DNA from: Sindora glabra | Lineage: Eukaryota > Streptophyta > Magnoliopsida > Fabales > Fabaceae | NCBI GenBank assembly: GCA_020226215.1 | Contig: CM035236.1 | Span: 59,439,809-59,503,808, forward strand | Length of the DNA: 64,000 nucleotides | Direction: 5' to 3' | Shown here: positions 1 through 11,404 of the stretch, piece after piece | Numbering within the stretch: position 1 is the first letter of the stretch | How the letters are laid out: each line of letters opens with the position of its first letter | The notes under the pieces: generated by a model | Seen by the model: only the letters and a program-made list of their open reading frames with translations | Told to the model about the DNA's origin: nothing | The model's database searches: none | Program-made: the position numbers and the translations under genes

Positions 1-178
1 AATGATCATCCAATTATTAGTACTAAATAGGTCTTAAGAAATAAACTTGATAGAAATGCTATCATAGTTCATAACAAAGTACAATTAGTTGCAAAAAGAT
101 ATAACCAAGAAGAAGGCATTAGTTATAATGAAACTGATGCACAGGTAATTAGATTAGAAGTTAGTAGAATATTATTAG
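1..178 (+). pseudogene. Ty1/copia reverse transcriptase, 5' fragment
   Basis: Translated on the + strand this reads like the start of a copia reverse transcriptase: a stretch with VHNKVQLVAKRYNQEEG followed by RLEVSRIL. It matches the well-known plant copia pattern 'N-K-A-R-L-V-A-K-G-Y-x-Q-x-E-G-I-D-Y-x-E-T-F-A-P-V-x-R-L-E'. The fragment enters from outside the window and has an in-frame stop near base 30. It stops abruptly at 178, where a solo LTR is inserted; the same reading frame resumes at 4502. It is a dead relic of a SIRE-like element. Family assignment is from pattern recognition, not a search. Confidence 0.85.
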
Positions 179-880
179 TGTTAGGGATAAATATGTATGC
201 CTAAGATCCAATCCATCATGTTATTGTAATTAAATTATTTTTGAATAATTAAATAATATTTTATTATCATATTTATTATCGATCATTAATAATTGATATG
301 AAATAGATCCTTGATTAAAATTAGAGATTTGTTATCATGATAGAGATTATGTAACTCCCTTAATTATCAACGCCTTATTCCTCATTTAATAGATAATTAT
401 ACGTACTCATTCGCCATCTACCTCAAGCTAATACGGAATATCTCAAATTTCTGTACTTTATACACATGAGCAAAAGTCATATAACTATACAAAAAGAGTT
501 CAATTTACAAAATATACATCCGTCACATACAATATCACCAACTATATAAACGTTTACAACTTCAAAAATATCATTGTCCTCTATCATGAGAGCCTTTGGA
601 AGCATCACCTGGAATAGTTAGTCACAATACAGAAAAGAACATAAGAAACAAAGTTTCCCAGTAGCTAGCTATTACCATACAAACATATCAAGCCATTCCA
701 GATCCTTAAGCAAATAAAACGTACGTTTCAAAAATAATTAATCATTTGTCATATCTTTAACATCTCAATCCGTACCATTGTAGGAAATGTGCATCACACA
801 TAACAATCCACAACAATCATCAAGCCCATTCAAGGACTTATCACAAACAATATCTAGATGGCCATCTCAAACAATCGTAC

Positions 881-1140
881 CTAGGCCTCACACAGCATCA
901 CGCTGTCTTCCCGGGGTCCCGAGCCACAAAGGCCTAACACAGTATCACACTGTCTTCCCGAGGTCCCTGGTCATAGATACCACACACAACAAATGCACTA
1001 TTATCCCCGGGGATCCTGAGCCATAGGCCAAACACAGTATTCTACTGTCTGCCCGGGTTGTGCCACAACAATTGCATCAACATTCCGAGGACCCGAGCCA
1101 TAGGCCAAACACACACAGTATCACACTGTCTTCCCGGAAT
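881..1140 (-). repeat. GC-rich tandem repeat block in LTR b, copy 1
   Basis: About five imperfect units contain a core like GGCCTAACACAGTATCACAC followed by TGTCTTCCCGGGGTCC. Units start near 893, 930, 1025 and 1098, so spacing is irregular (about 40-75 bp). The block stands out as GC-rich and CpG-containing in an otherwise AT-rich window. The homologous block in copy 2 is at 56870-57065. The open frames crossing it are by-products of the repeats and were not called as genes. Confidence 0.75.
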
Positions 1141-1149
1141 GCGTGCACA

Positions 1150-1297
1150 ACAATTCCATACACCTTCCATACACAACAATTCCATACACATTCCATAACA
1201 ATCTCATACACATTCCATAATAATTTCATACACATTCCATAACAATCTCATACTCATTCCATAACAATCTCATACGCATTCCATAACAATCTCATAA
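1150..1297. repeat. Short tandem repeats, about 20-22 bp unit
   Basis: Repeated units of the type ATTCCATAACAATCTCATAC follow one another with small changes, at least six times. The block directly adjoins the GC-rich repeats and is not expanded to the same degree in the inverted copy near 56.85 kb, where only a few units are seen. Confidence 0.75.
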
Positions 1298-1653
1298 AAT
1301 ACAGAAAATCATGTAATAGAAAACAGCTTAAGGATAAAGCTAGCTACCTTTCACAAGCTTCCAATGTGATGTTCCTTTTTGCTCTCACTAAAAACTCCTT
1401 TACCCTTTCTCTTGCCCTTGCAAGATGGCACTCCTCAGTCTATACAAATACACATCATAGCTTATATTAGAACATTATCACTTTCCCTAATCCTCATGTA
1501 TTCTTTACTTTCTCCACCTAATTAAATGCATACTTAGATGCTCTATACTTTACTTTCCAACCTTGAACTAACACATAAGAACATTAGAAAAGGATCCAAG
1601 GGCAAAGCCATGCAAAACATGAAGGATTAAAGCCAAAAAGATCACTCAGCAAA

Positions 1654-1827
1654 GAACACGGGGGTACCATACCCCGTGTTCAGGGCCGTGTTTCTCACTG
1701 GATGGCTTCAAGGCTTCACTGGCTTAATCAGAGAAGAACACGGGGGAGTGTTGCACCCCGTGTAGAACACTGATCAGCTTCGACGAGGAACACGGGGTAC
1801 AACACGGGCCGTGTTCTACCCCGTGTA
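1654..1827. repeat. ACACGGGG palindrome array, copy 1
   Basis: Three hairpin-forming palindromes occur, at 1654-1681, 1736-1764 and 1789-1827. Each pairs an ACACGGGG arm with a CCCCGTGT arm. The third is almost perfect over 37 bp (1790-1826): arms ACACGGGGTA and TACCCCGTGT enclose a nested AACACGG/CCGTGTT pair. The same array occurs at 34563-34920 and 56164-56402. Confidence 0.85.
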
Positions 1828-4501
1828 CCTTGCTGATCCTCCGAAAACACACTAAACAGCTAAAATTCCTTCCTCCCTTCTTTTCTCATCCATAGATTTG
1901 GCTTCTCAAAAAGGGAAAATGCACACAAACACTTCCACAATCAAAATTTCACCTTTCATAGGATTTATAATTCATAAAACTTATTCTAACTTCACCAACT
2001 TAGCCAAGTTCTAAACACATCATGCCCATACTACACATGCATCATTATACCCTAAAAACCCAGGTGTGTAACCATGATTTCTTGTTGTTTTTACACCAAA
2101 CCAAAACCATAAATCAACACTACAACATTCAAAACATCATTAAATATGTTCAAATCCTCCTAAACTCCATGTTCAATCACCCTTAACTTTACCAACTTCA
2201 AGATTTCAAGAAAATAAGAAGAGTACATTAAAGAGCTCTTAGAGGAGAGCATTTTTACCTCTTAGTGCAACTTGAAAATCCTCACTTGGGACTCCCCAAA
2301 CTTAACCAAACTTGAGCCTTTCTTCACTCTAAGCACACCAATGGATAGAGCTTGAGGAGAAGAACAAATTTCCCTTCTACACCTTAACTTGAATCTCACT
2401 ATTTTTAGGTGAAAAAGCTATGAGAAACTTTCTCTCTCTTCCTTCTCTCTCTCTCTCACGTCTAAGCTTCTTTCATGGAGAAATTCTGCAGCTTTTTTGA
2501 AAAAGGAGAAGAGAGAAGACTTTTCAAGAAGCTTCTAGGGCAATTTGGTCATTTCTAAGATTCTCAAGGGTATTTTAGTCCTTTTTCACCAAAAGTAAGG
2601 CTATTCTTGCCATTAATTTTCTAGCAATGACACTTGTCATAAGTCCATTGGTCACACTAATTAAAATCACATATTGCACCCCAAACTCTTGGTTATTCAT
2701 ATTAAATCCCAAATCCTTAATTATTTACACTTTAACCACACCCGATTCTGCACTTTTGCAAATTAGTCCATAGGGTCTCTGTCTGTTTAAAATTCCTTAC
2801 ACTATCAGACTTAGACAACCTCCCCTTTTAGGGTTTTCCAACCTCCTCTGATCATTCGTACTATTTAGGGAAATTAATTCTTTCCCTACTATCCTTTTCC
2901 TTCAAAATTTCATTTACCCTTACACTTAATTCATTTCAACTTGAGATTCACCCACTAAGCTAATTCAATCATGCTCTTCGTTTCTACAGCCTCAAAATTT
3001 AGAAATTCAAATAATAGAATTGAAAATTCGGGATATTACAGATTATGATAATGAGAAGCAAGTCTTTTATAATTTTGATCTAAATTGTTCTTGATCATAG
3101 GATTATTAAGGATAGGCCAACAATAATTCGGATAGATCAATATATATGTAATGGTCTTTATTGGATAAAGATTAATAGATTTCATTTATTGAATTACATA
3201 TATAAATGATGCATATGTGGATATGATCATTGAACTAACTCAAAGGAGAATTCCTATTGGTTAATATTACCTTTAAATTGTCAATAGAAAATTCTCATGA
3301 AGAAGTGTAATAGTTTCCTTTGACCTGAGATTATCATAGTAATTAACAAGTTATTTTTTATACTTTGATTTCGGACACCCAATGCATTAAAGCACTAGTT
3401 GAATGGATATTGGGTGTAATTAAATACTTATAGAATTAATGATTGATCAAGAAGGAATCCATTAACTCTTTGTAATGAGTTTGAGCTCTATAATAAAATT
3501 AAGACCTTGGCTAGGCAATTGAATGAGTGAAGAAATAAGTTTCTTAAGTCATTCATTATGTATTAATTTGTTAGAGTTTGACATTAATGCCATACTTTAG
3601 AATTAACCTAGAGTTGTAAAGATGGAAGGAAATATTACGTTATTTTTCTAATGGTTCTTGAAGATAAAATATGTTACTTCATGTTATCTGGATGTTAAAG
3701 AGTGTTGCTAGATGCTAACCTTGATTAGTGAATTAATTTAATTAATTTACTTTCGGTTTATTATTAAACCTATAGGGTCACATGCAAACGAGTGTTCCAA
3801 TCTTTGTTAAAGAACTATTTTATTATTTGATATTAAATTAGAGAATTTAATTTAATCAAATAAATAAAATTTTCTAAATGGAATATTATTGTATTCTTTG
3901 CTAGCACCTAGAATATAATAATAATAATAATAATTAATGCACCTTCTAGAGATTACGGTATTAGAATTTGGCTTGGTATTTTATCCAAATTTATTTTACC
4001 GTAATAGATGAATAAAGGCAAAGGAATTGACTATGTATTACTTGGTCAAATTGATTCAAATGCCTTTAGAAATAGGAAGACATTAATAATCATACATGGC
4101 CATTGGTCACAATGTGCAAATGATTCCTTTTGATAGCAATGATTGTTTTTACTCATATATATATAAAAGGAAAAGGCAAGTTGCAGATATAATAAAAAAA
4201 ATATCTATCTTTGCTTCCTTTTTTTCAATTCTAAGAAACAATTATGTTTCTGTAGATTTCTAGTTAAAGGTGGCATTAATATTCATTGTTCCATCGATCA
4301 AAGTGTTGATAGCAAAGATTAGTATCGATGTGGATACAGATGGGCTCTTCATATGTTTGAAGAGAATTTTAAAATTTCAGGAAATGCATCTTGGTACATA
4401 TTTATGCATTTTTTTTTACTATTTTAATATATTTTAAACACAAAATAGATCCTACATCTTCCGCTGTGTGTGTTATGAACACTATTTTTTACTTCAATTA
4501 G

Positions 4502-5560
4502 CATATAATTGTATAAAAGGATTTATGCTTTATCAAATGGATGTTAATAGTGCATTTTTTAATAGTATACATGAAAGAAGTGTTTGTTGAGCAACTTTTG
4601 GGTTTTGAGAGTTATTTTTTACTAATCATATTTTTAAACTTAAAAAAGCACTTTATAGTTTTAAACAAGCTCCTAGAGCTTGGTACGAGAGATTAAGCAA
4701 ATTTTTAATGGATAAAGGTTTTACAAGAGAAAAAGTTGACACTACTTTATTTATAAAACATAAATATAATGATATTCTTCTTGTACAAATATATGTTCAT
4801 GAAGAATTCTCTAAGTTGATGCAAGGTGAATTTGAGATGTCTATGATGGGAAAGTTGAACTTCTTGTTTGGATTGCAAATAAAAAAAATCAAATGATGGA
4901 ATTTTTGTAAGTTAAACCAAGTACATAAAGGAATTGCTCAAGAAATATAAAATGAATGAAGCAAAACCATATACTACCCCCATGAGTATTGCAACAAAAC
5001 TAGATTTGGATAAAAGAGGTAAAAAGATTGATATCACTATGTATAGAAGCATGAAAAGTTCCTTACTTTATCTGACCACTAGTAATCTTGATATTATGTT
5101 TAGTGTGATGTGTGCAAGATTTCAAGCTAATCCAAAGGAATCACATTTGATTATTGTAAAATGCATTTTAAGATATCTTATAGGCACATCTCATTTTAGA
5201 TTATGGCATCCTAGAGAGATGTCTAATTCTTTAGTAAGTTATTTTGATGTCAACTTTATCGCTAGCTAGTTAGATAGGAAGAGTACTAGTGGTGCTTATC
5301 AATTTCTTAGTCTATTATTTTTCAAATGTCTAGCTAATTAATTTCATAATCTATTATTTTTTAAAGAATCAATTATTAACTTTAGCATTAGAAGTATCCC
5401 TAATCTTGTTTTACAAGTGATGATGAAAAATTCAAGTTTGCAAATTTCATAGGTGATGGCATTGAGTGGTTAATCAATTCTCTATGCAAAAATCATGTCT
5501 AAGAATAGAGAAGATAGTTAATTATGTATAAAAATTTTGGTATTTGAAATTAAGAATTGA
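4502..5560 (+). pseudogene. Copia reverse transcriptase (3' part) and RNase H relic
   Basis: This continues the fragment at 1-178. The frame reads YQMDVNSAFFN, then LKKALYSFKQAPRAWYERLS, then DTTLFIKHKYNDILLVQIYV (about 4738-4797). A typical copia enzyme would continue with the catalytic D-D and about a dozen residues; here IYV runs straight into HEEFSKLM, so the YVDD motif is missing through an in-frame deletion. Further on come FEMSMMGKLNF and, from 4934, KMNEAKPYTTP, MYRSMKSSLLYL and ARFQANPKESH, which are typical of the linker to RNase H in SIRE-type elements. RNase H follows (LDRKSTSGAYQFL near 5270-5310) with a stop in it, and fades after about 5400. Stops and frameshifts make it non-functional. 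Confidence 0.85.
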
Positions 5561-5997
5561 ATGTGAAATCAATTTTTTTGTGGAAGGAATTCTCTAAGAA
5601 TTTAAAATCTAGGCAGTGGAATTGATTATGCAATCTATTCATGTATAAATCACTTCATACATGAATCACTTGTAGAAGTGATTCCTTAAGACTTTTACAT
5701 AAGCCTTATGCTTCTTTGGGCTATCATTTTCATGCCTACCTTATTTGTGCTTGAGAGCTTTTTTGCTTTTTCTCCTTCAAAATTGCCCAAGCACTTATCC
5801 TCCTCACCAAATTCTTCCAAATTTAACCAATAAAAACCTTCTAAACCTATTTCTTCCTCATTCCAACTAATCAAAACACTCCATAATGCCTTAAATTCAA
5901 AATTAGCCTTTTAACTTCGCTTCCAGTCAACCTTCTTATATCAAATCACTTCCAAGAACCTTACACCTTATCTTTCTAAAAAATCAAAATTTTATGG
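5561..5997. other. Non-coding stretch inside the copia relic
   Basis: No reading frame or repeat of note. It includes a small inverted pair around 5640-5670 (TGTATAAATCACTTCATACATGAATCACTTG). It probably corresponds to the spacer between pol and the downstream open reading frame of the SIRE-like element. Confidence 0.4.
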
Positions 5998-7182
5998 GTA
6001 AGAAAAGTATGGCTCCAAAGAGAAAGCACACTAAAACTAACAAGGGAAAAAGGAAAGCATTTCACTCATCTTCATGTCTACTTCCATTTGTAAATATTGT
6101 CTTTAAAAGGTAATACTACAAAGAGGTAATTACTTTTGAAAAATTTATGGATTCTTTGGGAAAAAGACATTGAACTTAGGAATTGTTAGGATGATAAATT
6201 TTTTCATAATGAAAAATTTGAAAAATTTACTTTTTTAAAGCATTCACATTTATTAAAGTTTACTAAATTTAGTGTTATAATCTCTCCTAGCCTAATTCAT
6301 CAATTTTATGTAAATTAGCATAAAAATGGAACTAAAGGACTTAAAGAATTTATCACTATAGTTAAGAGAGAAAAGTTTGTAATTATTATTCATTCATTAG
6401 CTAAAGCTTTTAGAATAAATCATAAACAACATTATAATGGTGCTAGAAATGTTTAAAATTATTCAAAGGCAATTACTATTAGGTTTTTTAGCCTAATTCC
6501 TATTCTAAGCAAATCAAGCACAAACTTCAAATTATGGATCTATTTATAGATAATTGCATTTTGCATTACACTATCACAAAAATCTTTCTTTGAAAGTGAT
6601 CTAACTTCACTCAAGTAGAAGATAATGAGCTATTCCTTATGTGGATAATCAGAAATGATGTGCCTATCAATGTTTCTTATCATATAGTACTTCATATGCA
6701 CTCTTACACCAACAAAGACTTACCTTATGGAATGATTTTAACCTACTTGTTTCAAAATGCCAATATCCAAGTTGAAAAAGAGGTGAAAAGATGAAAAATT
6801 CAAAGAATCCAAAAGGATGAAACAGAAAAACATGAAATAAATGTCCTTTCAAAAAATTAAAGGTGAATGGCTATTTGTTGAAGGGTTTAACATATAAGCT
6901 TTAAAAGATCACACCACCAAAATGCTTCAAGATATTCGAGCTAAATTGAAAGCCTGTCTCAAAGTTAAATTTCACAAGATTTATGGTCATATGAATATTT
7001 TTAAGGCTCAAGTTATAGGAAAATGTCTAGCTATTAAAGAAATTGAGGAAAAGAGTAAGGATGAAGAAGGAGAGCAAGCCTCAAATGTAAAAAAAGAGGA
7101 TAATAATGAAGATGTGGAGGATATCACTTCAAATGTTGAGGATGATGATAAAGATAATGAAGATAACTTAGTTGATAAGTAG
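5998..7182 (+). pseudogene. Decayed 'putative plant transposon protein' ORF downstream of copia pol
   Basis: A start at 5998 opens with a basic stretch (MGKKSMAPKRKHTKTNKGKR). After several frameshifts and stops, frames near 6635-6780 read DVPINVSYHIVLHM and KDLPYGMILTYLF, which resemble the conserved C-terminal half of the 'putative plant transposon protein' domain found in plant elements, often behind SIRE-type pol. An uninterrupted tail at 6922-7182 (86 codons) ends in an acidic region rich in E and D (NNEDVEDITSNVEDDDKD) before the stop. The function of this domain is not established. The reading is broken in at least four places, so this is a relic. Confidence 0.6.
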
Positions 7183-9030
7183 AGATAATTGTCTCTTAGC
7201 CTTATTTATCCTTTAGGTTTTTTTCATGCTTTTTCAAGATATTTTCTTAATATTTTATATTTCATATAGTCTTTTAATAACTTTTGCTAGATATTTTGTA
7301 GATACCTTGGTTAATTTTTAAGGTTTATTATAACTTTTATGACTATTATGACTATTATGGTCCTTTTTTTTGTTCTCTTATGGCTAATATTTACAAACTA
7401 TATCATATTATTCTTGTTTGATTGAAACTAAAAATGGGGAAGCTAGTTTGAGATTGAATAGTTTGAAATTAAGTTTAATTGTTTAGTTAATCTTTAGTAT
7501 GCAAATTAAGGTAAAAATTGAAATTGAGTAGTGTATGCATAAATTAAAAAGGAATGTCATAGTGAGAGACAACTTTACATTTTAATCTTAATTAATCTTA
7601 AAATAGTTTGTCATCATTAAAAAAGGAAAAATTATTAGCCATATGCCTATTTAAATGTTAATTTTAATGATAACAACACATTTTGATTTGTTTAGATGTG
7701 ATTGAAGATCACCTATTGCATTAGACTTAAATTAAAGCTTAAAGATGATTGAAGATTATTAGTTAGGACTTTAACATTTAATAGGTTCAAATGTATAAAA
7801 GGAAATTAAGTATAATGGGTTCAATTAAAATTTGAAGAAAATATTTTTCAAAATTAAATCTTATGTCAAATATTTTTGAATAAGTTAGAATCCAACTTAG
7901 GGCTAAATTAAGTTTCAAAATGATCAAATGTGGTTTTGATATGTGTTTTTAACTAGAAAATATAAATCCACCAATAAGAATCAATTGTACAACCGGTTCT
8001 TGCCTTCTAATAGCATTTTAGGCAAGATAATTGATTGGACCATTGATTCTTTACCTTCATTATGCAATTAGGCATCCCCTATCTTCAAAATGGAAAATGG
8101 CCCTAAAGAATCACTTGTTCAAACAATTCTTAATTTCCAATACCAAATGGCTTGGAAGGGGAATCAATTACAAAATTGATTCTCCTTATGATTTTTCAAA
8201 CTTTTAAAAGCCTAATGAATTGATTCTATAATCAATTCTTCAAGTTTTGATGCAATAATAATGGTTATTTATTATGTTAAATGGATTTTTAAGTGTTCCA
8301 ACTCCTATATATAGCCTAAAACTTGATTTTAAAACATAAAAAAAGGCTTTCACTATTCTATTGACACAAAAACTTCATCTCTTTTCTCTCAAATGATTCA
8401 AATGTCTTGAACCCACTTGATTCAAATTTCCTCTTCTAGCTCTTCATTATGTAATCTACTCTTGAAAGTTTATGAGCTTTCTTTTTTTTTTATTGTAAGC
8501 ATTTATTTCATACATTTTAAGGTAAGGTATCCATAGGATTTCTAAGAGTGTGGAATTTCTTGGTGGAGTGGTCTTTGAGTGAGGGAACTTAAAGGAATTT
8601 ACTTGTATTCAAGTGGAAATTTATAGAGGCTTCTTCTAATATCCAGATTAAACTTGAAAAGATAGTGAAATTTGCAAAATCCAAATCAAGTAAGCTTCGA
8701 AGTGGATGTACTCCTTGGAATGTTAAATTTTCAAGATTGAACTACTATAAATCCCTATATTTGATTTTCTCTATCCCTATTTTTTTACATTTTCTACATC
8801 ATACTTTATTTTTTCTTACTGAGTTGCTGAAGTTTTAATCCTAATTATTTAAAAATTGATTATTATCCAGGTTGAACATTCGTCTAGTGTCTCCAAGGGT
8901 ATTTTGTTTGCAAAAACATTTATAAAACAAAATTTGATTTCAAAAGAAGTAAAATTTTAAAATATAATTTACTCCCTTTAGGGTAGAATTCTTGGCTATA
9001 AAGTTGATTCAGGTATTGACTTGATGATTG
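7183..9030 (+). mobile_element. 3' non-coding part and probable 3' LTR of the SIRE-like copia element
   Basis: A purine-rich stretch (gaaactaaaaatggggaagc, about 7424-7443) could be a polypurine tract, and another (aaaaaggaaaaatta) lies near 7620. The rest has the look of a SIRE-type LTR: a 'GATAACAACAC' segment near 7670, many repeats of 'aatcaattgt/tgattct' type, a TATA-like run at 8308-8315 (CTATATATAG), and an end region around 8980-9015 where a stretch like 'actccctttagggtagaattcttgg' matches the usual end of such LTRs. Exact boundaries and duplications were not found. Confidence 0.45.
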
Positions 9031-9131
9031 CTTAGATTATGAATCTATGTAATATTTGATTAAGATTATGTGTATTAAATACAACTTGATGAAAGAAGAA
9101 AATAAATAGTTATTTTCTAAATAAATACTAA

Positions 9132-9898
9132 GGGTCCATTTAGTCCAGGAAAAAATAAAATTTTTAGAAAATGCTTTCCTAAAAAAATATATTTCTAGAA
9201 AATAAATTAATTTTCTGTTGTTTGATGCATAAAGAAAAAAATATTTTTTTAGTGTTTGGTGCACAAAGAAAAATTAATTTCATTTAAATTAAATTAAAAT
9301 TATTTTCTTCAAAATTATTATAATTTTTATGTACTTTTTAAAAAAGAATTTTTTTATAAATTTTTTATCATTCTTGGTGCCCAATAGTCCAATAATAATT
9401 TATCTTCAATAATAAAATATATATTAAAGGTATTACAAAATTTTATACATAGATTTACACAATTAGTTTAATTAATTGTTATAAAATATTATATAATAGA
9501 ACATCCATCACGAGGAAGAAAAAGAGAATATTTTAGTGAATATTGCATGAAAATGTGTACTTAAACTTTAATAAATAAAAATAGATTTTATAAAAATAGA
9601 AATAGAGCATCCATCATAAAAATATTTAATAAATAAAAATAAAATCTTCTCGTAATTGCAATTACGTAACAAGGTGAGAAGTTAAAGAAAGAAAGCTTGA
9701 ACTTAGTTATGGATATACTAAGTAACAAGAAAAACGAATTTCATTTTTCAAAATAGGAAGTTACTTTCCTAAAAAGTAATACAACTTTTTGATTGACTAG
9801 AATTTATTTTTTTATTGATCAAAATTTGTGAATATCTAAACAAGAAAAAGTTAAAAAATGAATTTCAAAAATTCATTTTCCCTCAACCAAATAAACCC
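9132..9898. mobile_element. Tourist-like MITE (767 bp)
   Basis: The ends are imperfect inverted repeats: GGGTCCATTTAGTCC on the left, and the reverse complement of the right end reads GGGTTTATTTGGTTG. A 3 bp TAA duplication flanks it (9129-9131 and 9899-9901), as in PIF/Harbinger-type MITEs. The interior is AT-rich with no protein frame. Families with similar 'GGG..(T)TTTGG' ends are Tourist-like; the exact family was not identified. Confidence 0.6.
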
Positions 9899-9901
9899 TA
9901 A

Positions 9902-10488
9902 ATCAAGTGATCATTGAATATATTATGTCTAAAGACTTTAAAAGTCACACAATTTTACTTCAAAAGGATGAAATTATGAGAGAACGAAACACAAGTTATT
10001 CATTTTATCTCTTTCTTTTTAAGCAATATTGAAAACATTTCAAAATAGTAAAAAATAGAAGGTTTTGCATTTGTGAAATCTAGTGAGATTAAACAAAAGG
10101 ACACTTATGCTAGGTTCAAAGCTAGTAAGGGCATGTTAAAGGAAAGCTTATGAACTTTTCTTAAATTGAACTTATTTTTTCTCTAATCTATATAAGGTAC
10201 ATCCAAATCTTTGTTTACTAATATAAATATATGTGAACAATTTAAATAAACTTATGAAATTTCTATTTTTATGATATATTCTAACATTAACTTCCTATGT
10301 TTTCTTTGATTCAACTTTAAACTTCCCTTTAAGCATTATCAAAATAATTATTATAGCCTTCAAAATAATGATACAAAACTTAAAAATATAAATGAACTTC
10401 AATTAAGATGACTTTTTAAGTATGTAATTTCTTATTTTTTGATTTATTAAAAAATAAAACTTGATAAATATAAAAAAATTAAGATAAG

Positions 10489-10490
<2 letters not shown>
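9902..10490. other. AT-rich intergenic DNA
   Basis: No reading frame, repeat or motif that I can name. Confidence 0.5.

Positions 10491-10570
<80 letters not shown>
10491..10570. repeat. (AT)40 microsatellite
   Basis: An uninterrupted 80 bp alternating AT run, immediately left of a small MITE. Confidence 0.98.
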
Positions 10571-10573
<3 letters not shown>

Positions 10574-10891
10574 GATATTTAACCTCCATATCCATACATG
10601 GAGGAGATAGGAAGGTTAACAACTTCCACTAATTTAGGAGGACAAAAAAAATATTATTAATTTAATGAATATAAAATATTAAAGGGAATTTTAGTAATTT
10701 TAAAGAAGGAAACATAAATTTAAAATTTTAAGTCAACTCCATTTATTCTCTCTCATCTTCACAATAAATGTATTCATTAATTTGAAAAATTGTTGGTGAT
10801 GATAAATTAACTTTAATGCCCTTTATTATTCAACTATCATTATATTAGTAATATAATTTTTTATGCAATTGAAAGAGTGGAGGTTAACAAT

Positions 10892-10896
<5 letters not shown>
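10571..10896. mobile_element. Small MITE sitting between two TA microsatellites
   Basis: The left end reads GAGGATATTTAACCTCCA; the reverse complement of the right end reads AAAGAATTGTTAACCTCCA, giving an imperfect terminal inverted repeat. Both sides are (TA)n, consistent with an element that targets TA, such as a Stowaway- or Harbinger-like MITE landing in a microsatellite. No coding capacity. Confidence 0.5.

Positions 10897-10978
<82 letters not shown>
10897..10978. repeat. (TA)41 microsatellite
   Basis: An 82 bp alternating TA run followed by a short (GTAT)n run at 10981-10997. Confidence 0.98.
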
Positions 10979-10979
<1 letters not shown>

Positions 10980-10997
10980 GCATGTATGTATGTATGT

Positions 10998-11404
10998 CTA
11001 CATAAACTCATGATGAGGATAAAAGGGCGAAGTGATCATTAGTCAAATTGAATAGGATAGTTTTATATTTTTATTTATAAATGATATAAGAAGTTTTTCT
11101 TATCAAATAGGATATCATTAAGAAACTTCCTAAGTTATGTTGATTTTGATAGTTATAATGGTTAACTAAACAACTTAAGAATTTTTGTCAAATTGAATAG
11201 AGTATTCTTTGCATTTTGATTTACAAATGACACGTTATAGTAACCAACTAAACTATTTAAGAATTTCTTACTTCTTAGAAAATTGCATTTCCTATATAAC
11301 TTTTTGTCAACCAAACAAATTTTAAGTATATTAAAGTTATAACAATAATCATTTAGGAGTCTTCTCCAAAAAACTTAATATGCTAGCTTTTGATGTCATA
11401 TTAA
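10998..11404. other. AT-rich intergenic DNA with a local duplication
   Basis: A motif like 'gtcaaattgaatag...ttatttataaatga...' occurs twice (about 11040 and 11185), followed by similar 'aactaaacaacttaagaattt' and 'aactaaactatttaagaattt' segments, so a roughly 130 bp tandem duplication is present. No gene seen. Confidence 0.5.

Larger units (their letters stand above)
350..3040 (-). mobile_element. Long gypsy-type solo LTR (family b, copy 1)
   Basis: On the + strand it runs from TGTAACTCCC to GGGATATTACA, flanked by the perfect 5 bp duplication GATTA (345-349 and 3041-3045). Its reverse complement starts TGTAATATCCCG, the usual start of Tekay/Del-type gypsy LTRs, so the LTR is read on the - strand. 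A second copy lies inverted at 54981-57569. At 2.69 kb the LTR is long. It carries three internal repeat blocks (881-1140, 1150-1297, 1654-1827) and a CT-rich segment near 2420-2460. No retroelement protein is encoded. Confidence 0.85.
179..4496 (+). mobile_element. Copia-type solo LTR inserted in the reverse transcriptase (itself interrupted)
   Basis: The insertion begins TGTTAGGG and ends ACTTCA, and is flanked by the 5 bp duplication ATTAG (174-178 and 4497-4501). Removing it with one ATTAG copy puts the two halves of the reverse transcriptase back in the same frame, so the ends are exact. The inner part 350-3040 plus its GATTA duplication is a later insertion, leaving about 1.62 kb of LTR. 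No coding or internal region was seen, so it looks like a solo LTR left by LTR-LTR recombination. A TATA-like run (tatatataaaagg) lies near 4157-4170, where an LTR promoter would be expected. The subfamily is uncertain. Confidence 0.85.

Noticed and set aside
787..1242. Two open frames rich in His, Thr, Pro and Ser
   Set aside because: They are translations of the LTR tandem repeats at 881-1297.
10826..11011. 61-codon frame with a long YI repeat
   Set aside because: It is a translation of the (TA)n microsatellite.
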